Shown in pieces: positions 8,072 through 16,752 of a DNA stretch of 62,071 nucleotides. The DNA is from Nocardia tenerifensis NBRC 101015 (GTDB lineage: Bacteria > Actinomycetota > Actinomycetes > Mycobacteriales > Mycobacteriaceae): the NCBI RefSeq assembly GCF_000308715.1, contig NZ_BAGH01000609.1, forward strand, positions 1 to 62,071, written 5' to 3'. The first letter of the stretch is position 1, and each line of letters starts with the position of its first letter. The translations under genes were made by a program, and so were the position numbers. Below the pieces are notes generated by a model. It was given only the letters and a program-made list of their open reading frames with translations. It made no database searches and was not told where the DNA came from.

Positions 8072-9111
8072 CCGTGTCCGGACAACGAAGAACAGTGCTG
8101 CTCACGGGTGCGTCCGGGGTTGTCGGTCGCGCGATCGCCTCGGAGCTGCGGGATCATCGGGTGATCGGCTTGGCGCACTCGGACCCGACCGCGGGTAGCG
8201 CGGAAGAGGTTGTGCTGGGCGATATCTCGCGCCCACGGTTCGGGCTCGACGCCGAAAGCTGGTCTGCCCTGGCCAAGACGGTCGACGTCATCGTGCACTC
8301 GGCGGCGCTCACCGAATGGGGTCAGCCCGACGAGCGCTACCGGCGGATCAATATCGATGGCACCGCTCATGTCGCCGAGCTCGCGCAGGCCGTCGATGCG
8401 CCGGTGCACTACGTCGGCACGTGCTTCGTCCGGGCGATCGAACTCGGTCGGGTGAGCGAACTCTCGGATGGCAACGTCGTTCGTCCCTACATCGCGTCGA
8501 AGCTGCGCGCCGAACAAGTACTGGCGGACAGCGGTGTTCGGTATTCGGTGTACCGCCCGACCAACCTGGTGGGTGACTCGCGGACCGGGGCCAGTTTCCG
8601 GCCGCAGATCGTTCAGATGATGTCGCAATGGATCTGCCGGGGAAAAGCGCCGTTCTTCCCGCTGCACGCGGGCAACCCGATCGATCTGCTCGCACTGGAT
8701 ACCACCGCTATGGCGATCGCACGTGCGGTCGAGGCTGATGACCTCGGACGAATCTACTGGCTGACCAGCGGGCAAGACGCGCTGAAGGTCGACGATGCCC
8801 TGAATGTCGTGCTGGCCCACGCGAGTTCGCGCGGCAAACCCATCTCCGCGCCGCCGGTGCTCGATCCCGGCGCCATCGATGCCGCTGCCTGGAGCCGGGT
8901 TTCGGCGACGTCGAAGGCGTTCATCAAGGTGCTGATCGATGTCAGTGAGGTCACGCGTGCGTGCGGTGGTGTGCTGCCGAGTTCCCTGCCCGAGCTGACC
9001 AGCCGCTACGGACTTCCCGCGGTGTCGGTGGCCGAGGCGTATCGGAAGAGCTTGGAGTTCTGGGCCGGAGAGCGTGCGTCGTCGCGCCGGACAACCGAGG
9101 AGTTCGTGTGA
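8065..9111 (+). CDS. Extended-SDR NAD(P)-dependent epimerase/reductase
   Basis: A 348-residue extended short-chain dehydrogenase. The Rossmann motif TGASGVVGRAIA is near residue 12 and the active-site YIASK (YxxxK) is intact. It resembles NAD-dependent epimerase/dehydratase and 3-beta-HSD/thioester-reductase-like proteins. Possible roles are reduction of a keto or lactone intermediate. The ATG at 8065 overlaps the ligase stop by seven bases, and it ends in a GTGA overlap with the next gene. I exclude the upstream extension to 7936 because it lies inside the ligase. The substrate cannot be read from the sequence. Confidence 0.82.
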   Translation: MVTVSGQRRTVLLTGASGVVGRAIASELRDHRVIGLAHSDPTAGSAEEVVLGDISRPRFGLDAESWSALAKTVDVIVHSAALTEWGQPDERYRRINIDGTAHVAELAQAVDAPVHYVGTCFVRAIELGRVSELSDGNVVRPYIASKLRAEQVLADSGVRYSVYRPTNLVGDSRTGASFRPQIVQMMSQWICRGKAPFFPLHAGNPIDLLALDTTAMAIARAVEADDLGRIYWLTSGQDALKVDDALNVVLAHASSRGKPISAPPVLDPGAIDAAAWSRVSATSKAFIKVLIDVSEVTRACGGVLPSSLPELTSRYGLPAVSVAEAYRKSLEFWAGERASSRRTTEEFV

Positions 9112-10040
9112 GTTTTCACTATGTCGGCTGGGCGCCGCCGGATCTGCGCGGCACGATCGCATTGGTCACGGGCGCGAGCCGAGGGGTCGGGCGTGGCGTC
9201 GCGCTGGCCCTCGGCGAGGCCGGTGCGACGGTATACGTGACAGGTCGCAGCCGGGCCGGAAGCGCGACCGAAGAACTGCCGGGGACGGTGGCCGAGACCG
9301 CGACCGAGGTCTCCCGACGTGGTGGCCGCGGCATCGCGCTCGTCTGTGATCATTTCGACGACGACGCGACCGCAGGCGTTTTCCGATCCATCGGGAAAGA
9401 GCAAGGGCGCCTTGATGTTCTGGTGAACAACGCCTGGGCGGGCTATGAGCGCGGTACGGAGGCGAAGTTCGACGCGCCGTTCTGGCAGCAGCCGATGTGG
9501 CGGTGGGATCTGTTCGAGAAGTCGCTGCGCGGTCAGTACTACGCGGCTCGGTTGGCCGTCCCGCTCATGCAGGCGGCCGGCACGGGACTGATCGCCAACA
9601 TGTCGTTCACCAATGGTGATACCTACCTCGGCCAAGTCGCCTACGACATCTCGAAGACGAGCTCGGATCGAATGGTGGTCGGCATGGCCTACGACCTGCG
9701 AAAGACCTCGATCACCGCGGTGTCGCTGCACCCCGGCCTGGTTCGCACCGAACGGGTCGACGCGGCGTGGCAGGCGCTGGGCGCCGGCCCCGCGGCCGTG
9801 GCGCATTCCCCGGAGTATGTGGGCAGGGCGGTGGCCTCGTTGCTGGGGGATCCGGAGCGGCATCGCTGGTCGGGCCAGAAGCTCGCGGTCGGTGACCTGG
9901 CGCAGGCCTACTCCTTCGATGATGTCGACGGCAGGCGTCCGGGTGCTTTCCAGCTCGAAGGCCGGATGACCTTGGCGACGCGCATGCAGCGGCTCAACGG
10001 CATCGTCGCGTCGACGCGGGCGGAGGCGACCGTTGACTGA
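9108..10040 (+). CDS. Short-chain dehydrogenase/reductase
   Basis: A classical SDR of 310 residues. The cofactor motif is TGASRGVGRGVAL, followed by NNAW and the catalytic segment MSFTNGD...YDISK (Ser, Tyr and Lys present). It is longer than the usual 250 residues, with a C-terminal tail of about 60 residues, as in DHRS1-type SDRs. The GTG at 9108 overlaps the preceding stop (GTGA) and has GAGGAG four bases upstream. In the cluster it is a candidate keto- or butenolide reductase, by analogy with the reductases found beside AfsA homologues; this is inference. Confidence 0.85.
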   Translation: MSFHYVGWAPPDLRGTIALVTGASRGVGRGVALALGEAGATVYVTGRSRAGSATEELPGTVAETATEVSRRGGRGIALVCDHFDDDATAGVFRSIGKEQGRLDVLVNNAWAGYERGTEAKFDAPFWQQPMWRWDLFEKSLRGQYYAARLAVPLMQAAGTGLIANMSFTNGDTYLGQVAYDISKTSSDRMVVGMAYDLRKTSITAVSLHPGLVRTERVDAAWQALGAGPAAVAHSPEYVGRAVASLLGDPERHRWSGQKLAVGDLAQAYSFDDVDGRRPGAFQLEGRMTLATRMQRLNGIVASTRAEATVD

Positions 10041-10893
10041 ATACGACGGCGCTTCGACCGCCGCGATCCAGCGCCACTACGACCTCGGCAACGATTTCTA
10101 CGCGCTCTGGCTCGACAAGAACCAGATCTACTCGTGCGCAATGTGGTCCGAGCAGGACACGCTGGAACAGGCTCAGCTGGCGAAGCTCGACTACTTGATC
10201 GCGGGCGCGCGGGCATCGGGGGTCAAGCGGGTGCTCGACGTCGGTTGCGGGTGGGGCGCGCTGCTGCGTCGACTGGCCGGTGTCTACGGTGTCGAACAGG
10301 CGGTCGGCCTCACGCTCAGTCGGGCGCAGTACGAGCACATTTCGGCGGGATCGGAGCCCGGGGTCGAAGCGCGGCTGGAGAACTGGATCGAGCACCAGCC
10401 GGACGAACCGTACGACGCCATCATATCGATCGGCGCCTTCGAGCACTTCGCCGAGTACGGGATGTCGCGCGCCGAACGTATCGCGGCCTACCGCACGTTC
10501 TTCGCCAGGTGCCAGGAATGGCTGCCGACGGGCGGCAGGCTGGCACTGCAGACAATCGTCAAGGGCAACAACACGAAGATGTCGCGCCAGACGGTGCGTG
10601 ACCTGCTTTTCATCATCGACCGGATCTTCACCGAATCGGAGTTGCCCTGGCTCTCGGAGATCTTCGAGGCCTCGGAACGACTGTTCGATGTCATCACGGT
10701 GACCAACGACGCCGATGACTATGCCCGCACCTGCGCGGCCTGGCGTGCGCGGATGGACGCGCGCGCCGCCGAGGCGCGGGCCCTGGTCGGCGACGACGCG
10801 GTCGCCGACTATCAGCGCTACCTGACCGCGTCGAGCGAGGCCTTCTCGGATCGCCACATCGGTTTGGCGCGAATCATTTTCGAGAAAAGGTAA
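10033..10893 (+). CDS. Cyclopropane/mycolic-acid-type SAM methyltransferase
   Basis: A 286-residue SAM-dependent methyltransferase of the CFA synthase/CmaA/MmaA family, which act on double bonds or nearby carbons of fatty acyl chains. Typical motifs are HYDLGNDFY at the N-terminus, YSCAMW, the SAM loop VLDVGCGWGALL, and SIGAFEHF with the conserved active-site Glu. With a desaturase in the same operon, methylation or cyclopropanation of the new double bond is the natural proposal. It starts with TTG at 10033, overlapping the SDR stop by eight bases; GGAGG at 10022-10026 is six bases upstream and no other start fits. It could also methylate a polyketide carbon or oxygen. Confidence 0.88.
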   Translation: MTEYDGASTAAIQRHYDLGNDFYALWLDKNQIYSCAMWSEQDTLEQAQLAKLDYLIAGARASGVKRVLDVGCGWGALLRRLAGVYGVEQAVGLTLSRAQYEHISAGSEPGVEARLENWIEHQPDEPYDAIISIGAFEHFAEYGMSRAERIAAYRTFFARCQEWLPTGGRLALQTIVKGNNTKMSRQTVRDLLFIIDRIFTESELPWLSEIFEASERLFDVITVTNDADDYARTCAAWRARMDARAAEARALVGDDAVADYQRYLTASSEAFSDRHIGLARIIFEKR

Positions 10894-10902
10894 CGGAGTC
10901 CG

Positions 10903-12264
10903 GTGGTTGCTTCAGTACCGACCCGAGCGGCCGTTGGCCAGCGGGGAATCACCTACGGTGTCTTCTGGCGCGAGACCGAGGAGGTCTTCTACGGTCCGTC
11001 GCTGTCCGGCGAGCACGCCGCGGACGTCTGCATCATCGGCGGTGGCTACACCGGGTTGTGGACGGCCCACTATCTGAAGAAGGCCGAACCCGGACTCCGG
11101 ATCGTCGTCCTCGAGTCCGACTACGCGGGTTCGGGAGCATCCGGTCATGGTGACGGGTTCATGACGCCGACGATCGGGCACAACCTGACGAGTCTGCTCG
11201 AGGCCTACGGGTCCGATCGCGCGAAGCTCGCCTACACAGTGGTGGGGAAGTCGATCCTCGAGGTGCAGCGGTTCGCGGCCAAACACGGGATCGACGCGCA
11301 GATCGAGCCGACCGGGTATCTCAACGTCGCGACGAACGCGCGACAACTGCGCATGTTGGAACGCGACCTGGGCCTGATCGATCGTCTGGGTGCTGACTCC
11401 CTGCCCGAACTGTTGGACGCGCGCGGGATTCGGGCTCGCGTCGACAGCCCCGCGCTGCTGGGTGGTTTCGAAGTCGGTGGGGCGATGGTGAACCCGCATC
11501 GCCTGGTGCGCGGCCTGAGCCGGGTCGTACGAACCCAAGGGGTCGAGATCTTCGAGCGGTCTCCGGCGACCAGCGTGGCGAAGCGACCCGCGGGCTTTCG
11601 CGTGCATACCCCGCTGGGAGCGGTATCGGCCGGTCGTGTCGTATACGCGACCAACGCCTACCAGCATCAGTTCCCTGAATTGCGAGCGATGGTGCGGCCG
11701 ATGTGGAGCTACGCCATCGTTACCGAGCCGTTGACGCCGACGCAGTTGGCGAGCCTGCAGTGGCCGGGTCGGGAGGGCTTCGTGGAAGCGCGCAACCTGA
11801 TCGCCTTCGCGCGGCTCACCGCACAGAACCGGCTGCTGGTCGGCGGCGGTCCGGTTCCGTATCACTACGGCCGGGACATGGCGGACACGCATCTGCGCGC
11901 TCGCCGTCCGCGGCGATACCTGACCGGGTTGCTCGGCAAGTACTTTCCGACGCTGCGTGATCTGCGGGTCACCCACGCGTACGGAGGATGTATCGACATG
12001 ACCCCGGACTTGGTGCCGCACGTGGGTCGTCTGCGCAACGGGGCGCTGTACGCGCACGGCTACTGCGGCAACGGGGTGGCCTTCACCAACACGGTCGGAA
12101 AGGTGATGCGAGATCTGGTTCTCGATCGCGAGACCACCTACACAGACCTGATGTTCGTCGGGCCGCAACATCGTGTGTACCCCGCCGAGCCACTCGCTTG
12201 GCTGAAGGCCAGGATGCACGACCTGGAAATGCGGGTCCAGGACTGCTGGCCTGCCCTCCCATAG
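10903..12264 (+). CDS. FAD-dependent oxidoreductase, DAO family
   Basis: A 453-residue flavoprotein of the D-amino-acid/glycine oxidase (DAO) superfamily. The FAD-binding GxGxxG motif is IIGGGYTGLWTA at about residue 45, followed by LESDYAGSGASGHGDG and the C-terminal GYCGNGVAF dinucleotide-contact region. It resembles gamma-glutamylputrescine oxidase-like amine oxidases, so a C-N or alpha-hydroxy oxidation is plausible. It begins with GTG after ACGGAGTCCG, nine bases after the methyltransferase stop. The next gene is 82 bases away and is preceded by a hairpin, so transcript levels may drop here. Confidence 0.85.
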   Translation: MVASVPTRAAVGQRGITYGVFWRETEEVFYGPSLSGEHAADVCIIGGGYTGLWTAHYLKKAEPGLRIVVLESDYAGSGASGHGDGFMTPTIGHNLTSLLEAYGSDRAKLAYTVVGKSILEVQRFAAKHGIDAQIEPTGYLNVATNARQLRMLERDLGLIDRLGADSLPELLDARGIRARVDSPALLGGFEVGGAMVNPHRLVRGLSRVVRTQGVEIFERSPATSVAKRPAGFRVHTPLGAVSAGRVVYATNAYQHQFPELRAMVRPMWSYAIVTEPLTPTQLASLQWPGREGFVEARNLIAFARLTAQNRLLVGGGPVPYHYGRDMADTHLRARRPRRYLTGLLGKYFPTLRDLRVTHAYGGCIDMTPDLVPHVGRLRNGALYAHGYCGNGVAFTNTVGKVMRDLVLDRETTYTDLMFVGPQHRVYPAEPLAWLKARMHDLEMRVQDCWPALP

Positions 12265-12269
12265 CACTT

Positions 12270-12294
12270 CTCGTCGGGAGTCGCTCCCGGCGAG
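12270..12294 (+). terminator. Strong hairpin between the flavoenzyme and hydrolase genes
   Basis: CTCGTCGGGAG (12270-12280), a three-base loop, then CTCCCGGCGAG (12284-12294) form an 11-bp stem with one G-U pair. It begins six bases after the stop codon at 12264. It could be a terminator, partial terminator or mRNA-stabilising end. No U-tract follows, and the genes after it continue in the same direction. Confidence 0.55.
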
Positions 12295-12346
12295 GCGAAT
12301 TCGGCGTCGGCCGTGACGTCGACACAGCAGAAAGGTTTGAAACACC

Positions 12347-13081
12347 ATGAAACCAGTGGTTGTCTACGTCCACGGTGCCTTCATCTCCGACAGCACGTGG
12401 TGGTGGAGTTTCGTCGCGGAGAAGCTTCGCGCGCACGGGATCGAAAGCCGCGCAGTCGATTTGCCGAGTTGCGGTCCCGCGGGCCCACTCGGGACGCTCG
12501 CCGACGATGTCGATGCGGTCCGCAAGGTCATCGCGGAGGTCGATACGCCGGTGATCCTCGTCGGGCATTCCTACGGCGGGGCGGTCATCTCGGCTGCCGC
12601 GGTCGACCAGCCGAGCGTGCGGCATCTCGTCTACATCAGCGCGGTGGTGCCCGAGGGCACTTCGGTCGTGGACTGCGGGTTCATTCCCGAGGATCAGGTC
12701 CCGGAGCTCGACATCCGGGAGGACGGCACGGTCAGCGAAGGTCCGCAGCACTTCAAGAGCCGCGTGCTGGAGAGCCTGCCGACCCCGGAGATGACCGAGG
12801 AGGCGGTGAGCAGGCTGACCCGCCAGTCGGTCGCGTCCTTCACCGATATCGCGAGCGGCGAGGCCTGGCGCACCGTCGCCTCCAGCTACATCATCACGCA
12901 GTTCGACGCCGATGTGCCGGTTTCGGCGCAGCGCGCGCACGCCGCCCGTACCGGCACAGTCCACGAGGTGCCGACCAATCACTTCGCCCACCTCGAACGC
13001 CCGGACCTGGTGGCGGAGATCCTGCTCGGCATCGCCGCCGCGGACACGGAAGCCACTGCGGCCGAGGCGACTTCGGCCTGA
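12347..13081 (+). CDS. Alpha/beta hydrolase (EstC-like serine esterase)
   Basis: A 244-residue alpha/beta hydrolase. VVVYVHGAFISDSTWW supplies the oxyanion loop and GHSYGG the nucleophile elbow with Ser75. The likely catalytic His lies in NHFAHLERPD near the C-terminus. The family includes small esterases and putative acyl-transfer or thioesterase-like enzymes. It could trim or release intermediates in the cluster (for example a type II thioesterase role) or hydrolyse a lactone. It lies 45 bases before the AfsA-like gene. Confidence 0.85.
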   Translation: MKPVVVYVHGAFISDSTWWWSFVAEKLRAHGIESRAVDLPSCGPAGPLGTLADDVDAVRKVIAEVDTPVILVGHSYGGAVISAAAVDQPSVRHLVYISAVVPEGTSVVDCGFIPEDQVPELDIREDGTVSEGPQHFKSRVLESLPTPEMTEEAVSRLTRQSVASFTDIASGEAWRTVASSYIITQFDADVPVSAQRAHAARTGTVHEVPTNHFAHLERPDLVAEILLGIAAADTEATAAEATSA

Positions 13082-13125
13082 CGGACGTGCGGGCGGTCGG
13101 CGGTGAGGTGAGAAACGGGGAAAGC

Positions 13126-14184
13126 ATGGTTTCGACAAGACTCGAGCATCGAGTCCTCGATAGGTTCGTCACGGCGGATCGAGGCGTTGCCGAGCTGCGG
13201 AAGCTGGTCGATCATCGGCAGACTGTTCCCCGGGAACTGACGCACCGCCGATCGGTATCGGAAGTGTTCGTGTGCGACCGCGCTCGCATCGCGCCCGAGC
13301 TGTTCGTGATCGCCGTCCAGCTGCCACGGGCGCATTCGCTCTGGTCGGACGGGCATTACGAATATCACGACACCTTGATGGCTGCCGAAGCCGTCCGTCA
13401 GGCGGCGATCATGTCCGGGCATGACTTCTTCGAGATCGCGCCCGAAACCGTCATGGTGGCACGGTCTTTCGACCTGGCGGTGCTGAGTCCCGACGCGTTC
13501 CGTGATGATCGGCGAAACCCGCTGGAAGGGGTTCTGCTGTTCGCGTTGACGCCGCAGCACGCGGTCGACGGGCCAACCGGACTGACCTTCGAGACCGTGC
13601 TGCTGATCGGTGACGCACCGGCCATGACCATGTCGGGGTCGCTGATGTTCGCGGCGGCGTCCGACTTCGCCCTCGTGCGGGCCATGGCGCGAGCTCAGCT
13701 CGGCGAGCGTGGGGAGCATGCGGTCACGGCGCCGGCGGGGGAGGTTCCCGCACCCGAGCTGGTCGGACGGGATTCGCCGCGGCACGTAGCGATCCGGGCT
13801 GTCGCCGAACCCGCTGGGATAGACCGTATTTCGGTGCTCGTGGACCCGGCGGACGCGGCGTTCTTCGATCATCCGCTGGATCATGTTCCGGGACAGCTGA
13901 TCACGGAGGCGGTACGCCAAGCGGCTACCTGGAGCGTATGTGCCAGGAGTACCGACGGGGCAGGCGGTGTGCCGATGGTGACCCGCGGCCGCGCGGCGTT
14001 CGACGGGTTCGCCGAGCTCGACGTGCCCACCGAGCTGGAATTGACGGTCAAGGCGCTCGGCGCGGCGCAGACGTATCAGGTCGACGCCACGGTGGTGCAG
14101 TGGGGCAAGCACATCGGCGCTGTCGCAATGGAACTGGAGTTCAGGTCGGATGCCGGCCGAGCCGCGAACGGAGAACGGTCATGA
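13126..14184 (+). CDS. AfsA-like A-factor (gamma-butyrolactone) biosynthesis protein
   Basis: A 352-residue protein with two tandem hot-dog-like AfsA repeats. Repeat 1 holds SVSEVFV, PRAHSLWSD and MAAEAVRQAAIMSGHDFFEI; repeat 2 holds FFDHPLDHVPGQLITEAVRQ. The repeated EAVRQA segments carry the conserved Glu and Arg of the family. AfsA enzymes transfer a beta-ketoacyl group from ACP to the hydroxyl of dihydroxyacetone phosphate, the first step to butyrolactones, butenolides and methylenomycin-type furans. The ATG at 13126 follows GGGGAAAG; the longer frame to 12313 lies inside the hydrolase gene and is excluded. It overlaps the next gene by ATGA. No ArpA-type receptor gene adjoins it, suggesting a structural role in product assembly rather than signalling alone. 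Confidence 0.88.
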   Translation: MVSTRLEHRVLDRFVTADRGVAELRKLVDHRQTVPRELTHRRSVSEVFVCDRARIAPELFVIAVQLPRAHSLWSDGHYEYHDTLMAAEAVRQAAIMSGHDFFEIAPETVMVARSFDLAVLSPDAFRDDRRNPLEGVLLFALTPQHAVDGPTGLTFETVLLIGDAPAMTMSGSLMFAAASDFALVRAMARAQLGERGEHAVTAPAGEVPAPELVGRDSPRHVAIRAVAEPAGIDRISVLVDPADAAFFDHPLDHVPGQLITEAVRQAATWSVCARSTDGAGGVPMVTRGRAAFDGFAELDVPTELELTVKALGAAQTYQVDATVVQWGKHIGAVAMELEFRSDAGRAANGERS

Positions 14185-15800
14185 ACGAGCGGGTCGATGT
14201 GCTGATCGTAGGGGCGGGCCCGTCCGGGCTCACGCTCGCCTGCGAGCTGATCTCCCAGGGGATTTCGTTTCGAATAATCGACAAATCGATGAGTTCGACG
14301 AAGGCCTCCCGCGCGATCGGCATCTCCGCCCGTGCGCTGGAGGTGCTGCACCACTTCGGCGCCGCGGAGCAGTTGGTGGAGCGCGGCGTGCGTTGCGGGC
14401 ATGCCCACTTCCACTCCGGCGCCCGGCAAACCGCCAAGATCTCGGCGGAGACCGTGCGGCACTGTCGTTTTCCGTTCATGCTGTCGGTCCCGCAATCGGC
14501 GACCGAGGAGGTGCTCGAGCGCCGGTTGACCGAGCTCGGTGGCACCGTCGAGCGGGGTGTCGAGTTGGTAGGGCTCGACATTCGCACCGACAGCGTCATC
14601 GCGACGGTGGCCGCCGCCGACGGTGCGTCCGAGGAGCCGGTGACGGCGGGCTGGGTGGTCGGGGCCGACGGATCGCACAGCGCTGTGCGGAAATTCGCCG
14701 GGATCCCGTTCGATACCCAGGAAGCACCCGAGACGTTCATGATCGTCGATGTGTTCGGTGAGCGCTCGTCGACCGACGCAGGCCACTACTACTTCCACCC
14801 CGACGGAATGGCTCTCATAGCGCCGCTTCCGGACGGCTCGTTCCGATTGGCGGCGACGGTGCACGGCGCGCAGGGGCGCGCGACGACCTTGGAATATGTC
14901 CAGGAACTGTTCGATCGTCGAACCGGCTCGGGGATTCGCGTGCGGGAGCTACGCGATGCCGGTTGGGGCGTCGCCACGGTCAAGGTGCGTACCGGGATAG
15001 CGTCGCGGTACCGGTCGGGCCGGTGTCTGATCGTCGGCGACGCCGCGCACAGCTACGGCCCGCTCGGCGGGCAGGGCATGAATGGCGGCATTCAGGACTC
15101 CTGCAATTTGGCGTGGAAACTCGCCTTGGTCTGCCGCGGCGTCGCCGGCGAGTCCCTGCTGGACAGCTACGAGAAGGAACGATTGCACGGGGCGTCCCTC
15201 GCGATGCGGGCCGCCACCTCCCAGACGAGGTTGGCCACCATCCGGCCGCGTGTCGTGCGGTACCTCCGTGACGCGTTGCTGGGTCTCGGCACCGTCACCG
15301 GCCTGCTGGACCGCCTTCTCATACCGACATTGACGCAGCTCTCGATCGGTTATCCAGCCGAAGCGCTGCCCGGCGCCGACCAGGCTGCGTCCGCACAGGC
15401 CGGGCGTCGCGTGCCCGATGTAGCGATCTCGGCGACCGTTCGGGTGCACGATCTCCTGCAGCCGGGCCGATTCACGGCGCTTGTCGTCGGGGCGAGGCCG
15501 ACGGATTCTTCCGAGATCGAGGGCATCGCAAAGCATTTCGAAGCTCGGCACCGAGGTTTGGTGTCTCCCGTCGTACTCGGCCGAGAAGCGATCGCGCTGT
15601 CCCTCGACGGCATCGAGCAGCACGTGGACGCCGACGGCGTCGTGCACGCCGAGTTGGCTGTCGGCCGGCCATCCGTCCTGCTGGTGCGCCCGGACGGACG
15701 ACTCGCCGCTCGGCGAAGCCTGTCGAAGGCTGAAGAATTGAGCAGCGTTCTGGATCAGGTTCTCGGTTCGACGGCGCCACTGGTCGCCGCGACTCGGTGA
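14181..15800 (+). CDS. FAD-dependent monooxygenase (class A, aromatic hydroxylase type)
   Basis: A 539-residue flavoprotein hydroxylase of the PheA/TfdB/RdmE family. The FAD motif GAGPSGLTLACELI is at the N-terminus, VVGADGSHSAVR is the DG motif, and GDAAHSYGPLGGQGMNGGIQD is the second FAD-binding motif. The C-terminal thioredoxin-like domain typical of the longer members is present (RVHDLLQPGRFTALVVG). Such enzymes hydroxylate aromatic or enolised beta-keto substrates, so a furan, tetronate-like or beta-keto intermediate is plausible. It starts with an ATGA overlap on the AfsA-like gene, hinting at consecutive steps. Confidence 0.9.
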   Translation: MNERVDVLIVGAGPSGLTLACELISQGISFRIIDKSMSSTKASRAIGISARALEVLHHFGAAEQLVERGVRCGHAHFHSGARQTAKISAETVRHCRFPFMLSVPQSATEEVLERRLTELGGTVERGVELVGLDIRTDSVIATVAAADGASEEPVTAGWVVGADGSHSAVRKFAGIPFDTQEAPETFMIVDVFGERSSTDAGHYYFHPDGMALIAPLPDGSFRLAATVHGAQGRATTLEYVQELFDRRTGSGIRVRELRDAGWGVATVKVRTGIASRYRSGRCLIVGDAAHSYGPLGGQGMNGGIQDSCNLAWKLALVCRGVAGESLLDSYEKERLHGASLAMRAATSQTRLATIRPRVVRYLRDALLGLGTVTGLLDRLLIPTLTQLSIGYPAEALPGADQAASAQAGRRVPDVAISATVRVHDLLQPGRFTALVVGARPTDSSEIEGIAKHFEARHRGLVSPVVLGREAIALSLDGIEQHVDADGVVHAELAVGRPSVLLVRPDGRLAARRSLSKAEELSSVLDQVLGSTAPLVAATR

Positions 15801-15809
15801 GGGGGAATC

Positions 15810-16742
15810 TTGAGCAGAACCTTTCGGTTCGGCGTGCAGGCGAGTGGGGCGTACACCGCCGGCGCGTGGCGGGACAAGGCCCGCGAGGCCGAGGCGCTCG
15901 GCTACTCGAGCCTGCTGATACCGGATCACCTCGATACCCAGTGGGGCCCGCTGGTTTCGATGACGGTCGCGGCCGAGGCGACCGAGCGTTTGACGGTCGG
16001 AACCCTGGTACTCGCGAACGACTACCGCAATCCCGTTGTGCTCGCCAAGGAGATCGCGACCCTGGACGTGGTGTCCGGCGGTCGCGTCGAGTTCGGCATC
16101 GGTGCGGGGTGGCGTGAAATGGACTACCGCGCTGCCGGATTGACGTTCGATCCCGCGGCCGAGCGAATCGATCGACTGGGCGAGAGCTTGGCCGTCTTGA
16201 AGGATATCTGGGCAACCGCCTCGGTCCGGCGCACCGGCTCGCACTACGCGGTGAACACGAATTACGGTCACCCGCAACCGGTTTCGTTGCCACACCCGCC
16301 GATCCTGATAGGTGGTGGTGGAAAGCGGATGCTGACCCTCGCTGCCCGCGAGGCCGACATCGTCGGCGTCAACCCCAAGATGTCCTCGGGCCGAATGGAT
16401 TCCGGTGCGGGCCGGGCCGCGGTCGACGATGCGTTCGACGAGCGCATCGGCTGGATCCGGGACGCGGCCGGGGATCGGTGGGGCGACATCGAGCTCCAAT
16501 GCCTGGTGGTGACGTGCCGGATCACCACCGATCGCGAGGCCTCCGTGCGGACCTACGCCAAGGCCATCGGGATGACCGAGGACGAGTTCGGCGCCACGCC
16601 GATGGCGCTGGTGGGAAGTGTCGATGAGATCTGCGACCAACTGCTCGAGCATCGCGAACGCTGGGGATTCACCTACTGGGTGATCTCCGATGGCGCGGCG
16701 CGCGCGTTCGCCCCCGTGGTAGCCCGGCTGGCCGGAAGATAG
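15810..16742 (+). CDS. LLM-class F420-dependent oxidoreductase
   Basis: A 310-residue luciferase-like TIM-barrel protein of the mycobacterial F420 family. Motifs seen include GYSSLLIPDHLDTQWGP, TVGTLVLANDYRNPVVLAKE, TLDVVSGGRVEFGIGAGWRE and PPILIGGGGKRML. Homologues use F420 or FMN for hydride transfer or oxygenation. It starts with TTG at 15810 directly after GAGGGGGAA; no ATG or GTG fits better. It is in the middle of the operon, nine bases after the monooxygenase, so it is likely a tailoring enzyme, substrate unknown. Confidence 0.87.
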   Translation: MSRTFRFGVQASGAYTAGAWRDKAREAEALGYSSLLIPDHLDTQWGPLVSMTVAAEATERLTVGTLVLANDYRNPVVLAKEIATLDVVSGGRVEFGIGAGWREMDYRAAGLTFDPAAERIDRLGESLAVLKDIWATASVRRTGSHYAVNTNYGHPQPVSLPHPPILIGGGGKRMLTLAAREADIVGVNPKMSSGRMDSGAGRAAVDDAFDERIGWIRDAAGDRWGDIELQCLVVTCRITTDREASVRTYAKAIGMTEDEFGATPMALVGSVDEICDQLLEHRERWGFTYWVISDGAARAFAPVVARLAGR

Positions 16743-16752
16743 GCCGGCTTCG

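Noticed and set aside
12313..13125. Extended N-terminus of the AfsA-like protein
   Set aside because: This part lies in another frame of the alpha/beta hydrolase gene and is Arg-rich; the ATG at 13126 has its own RBS.
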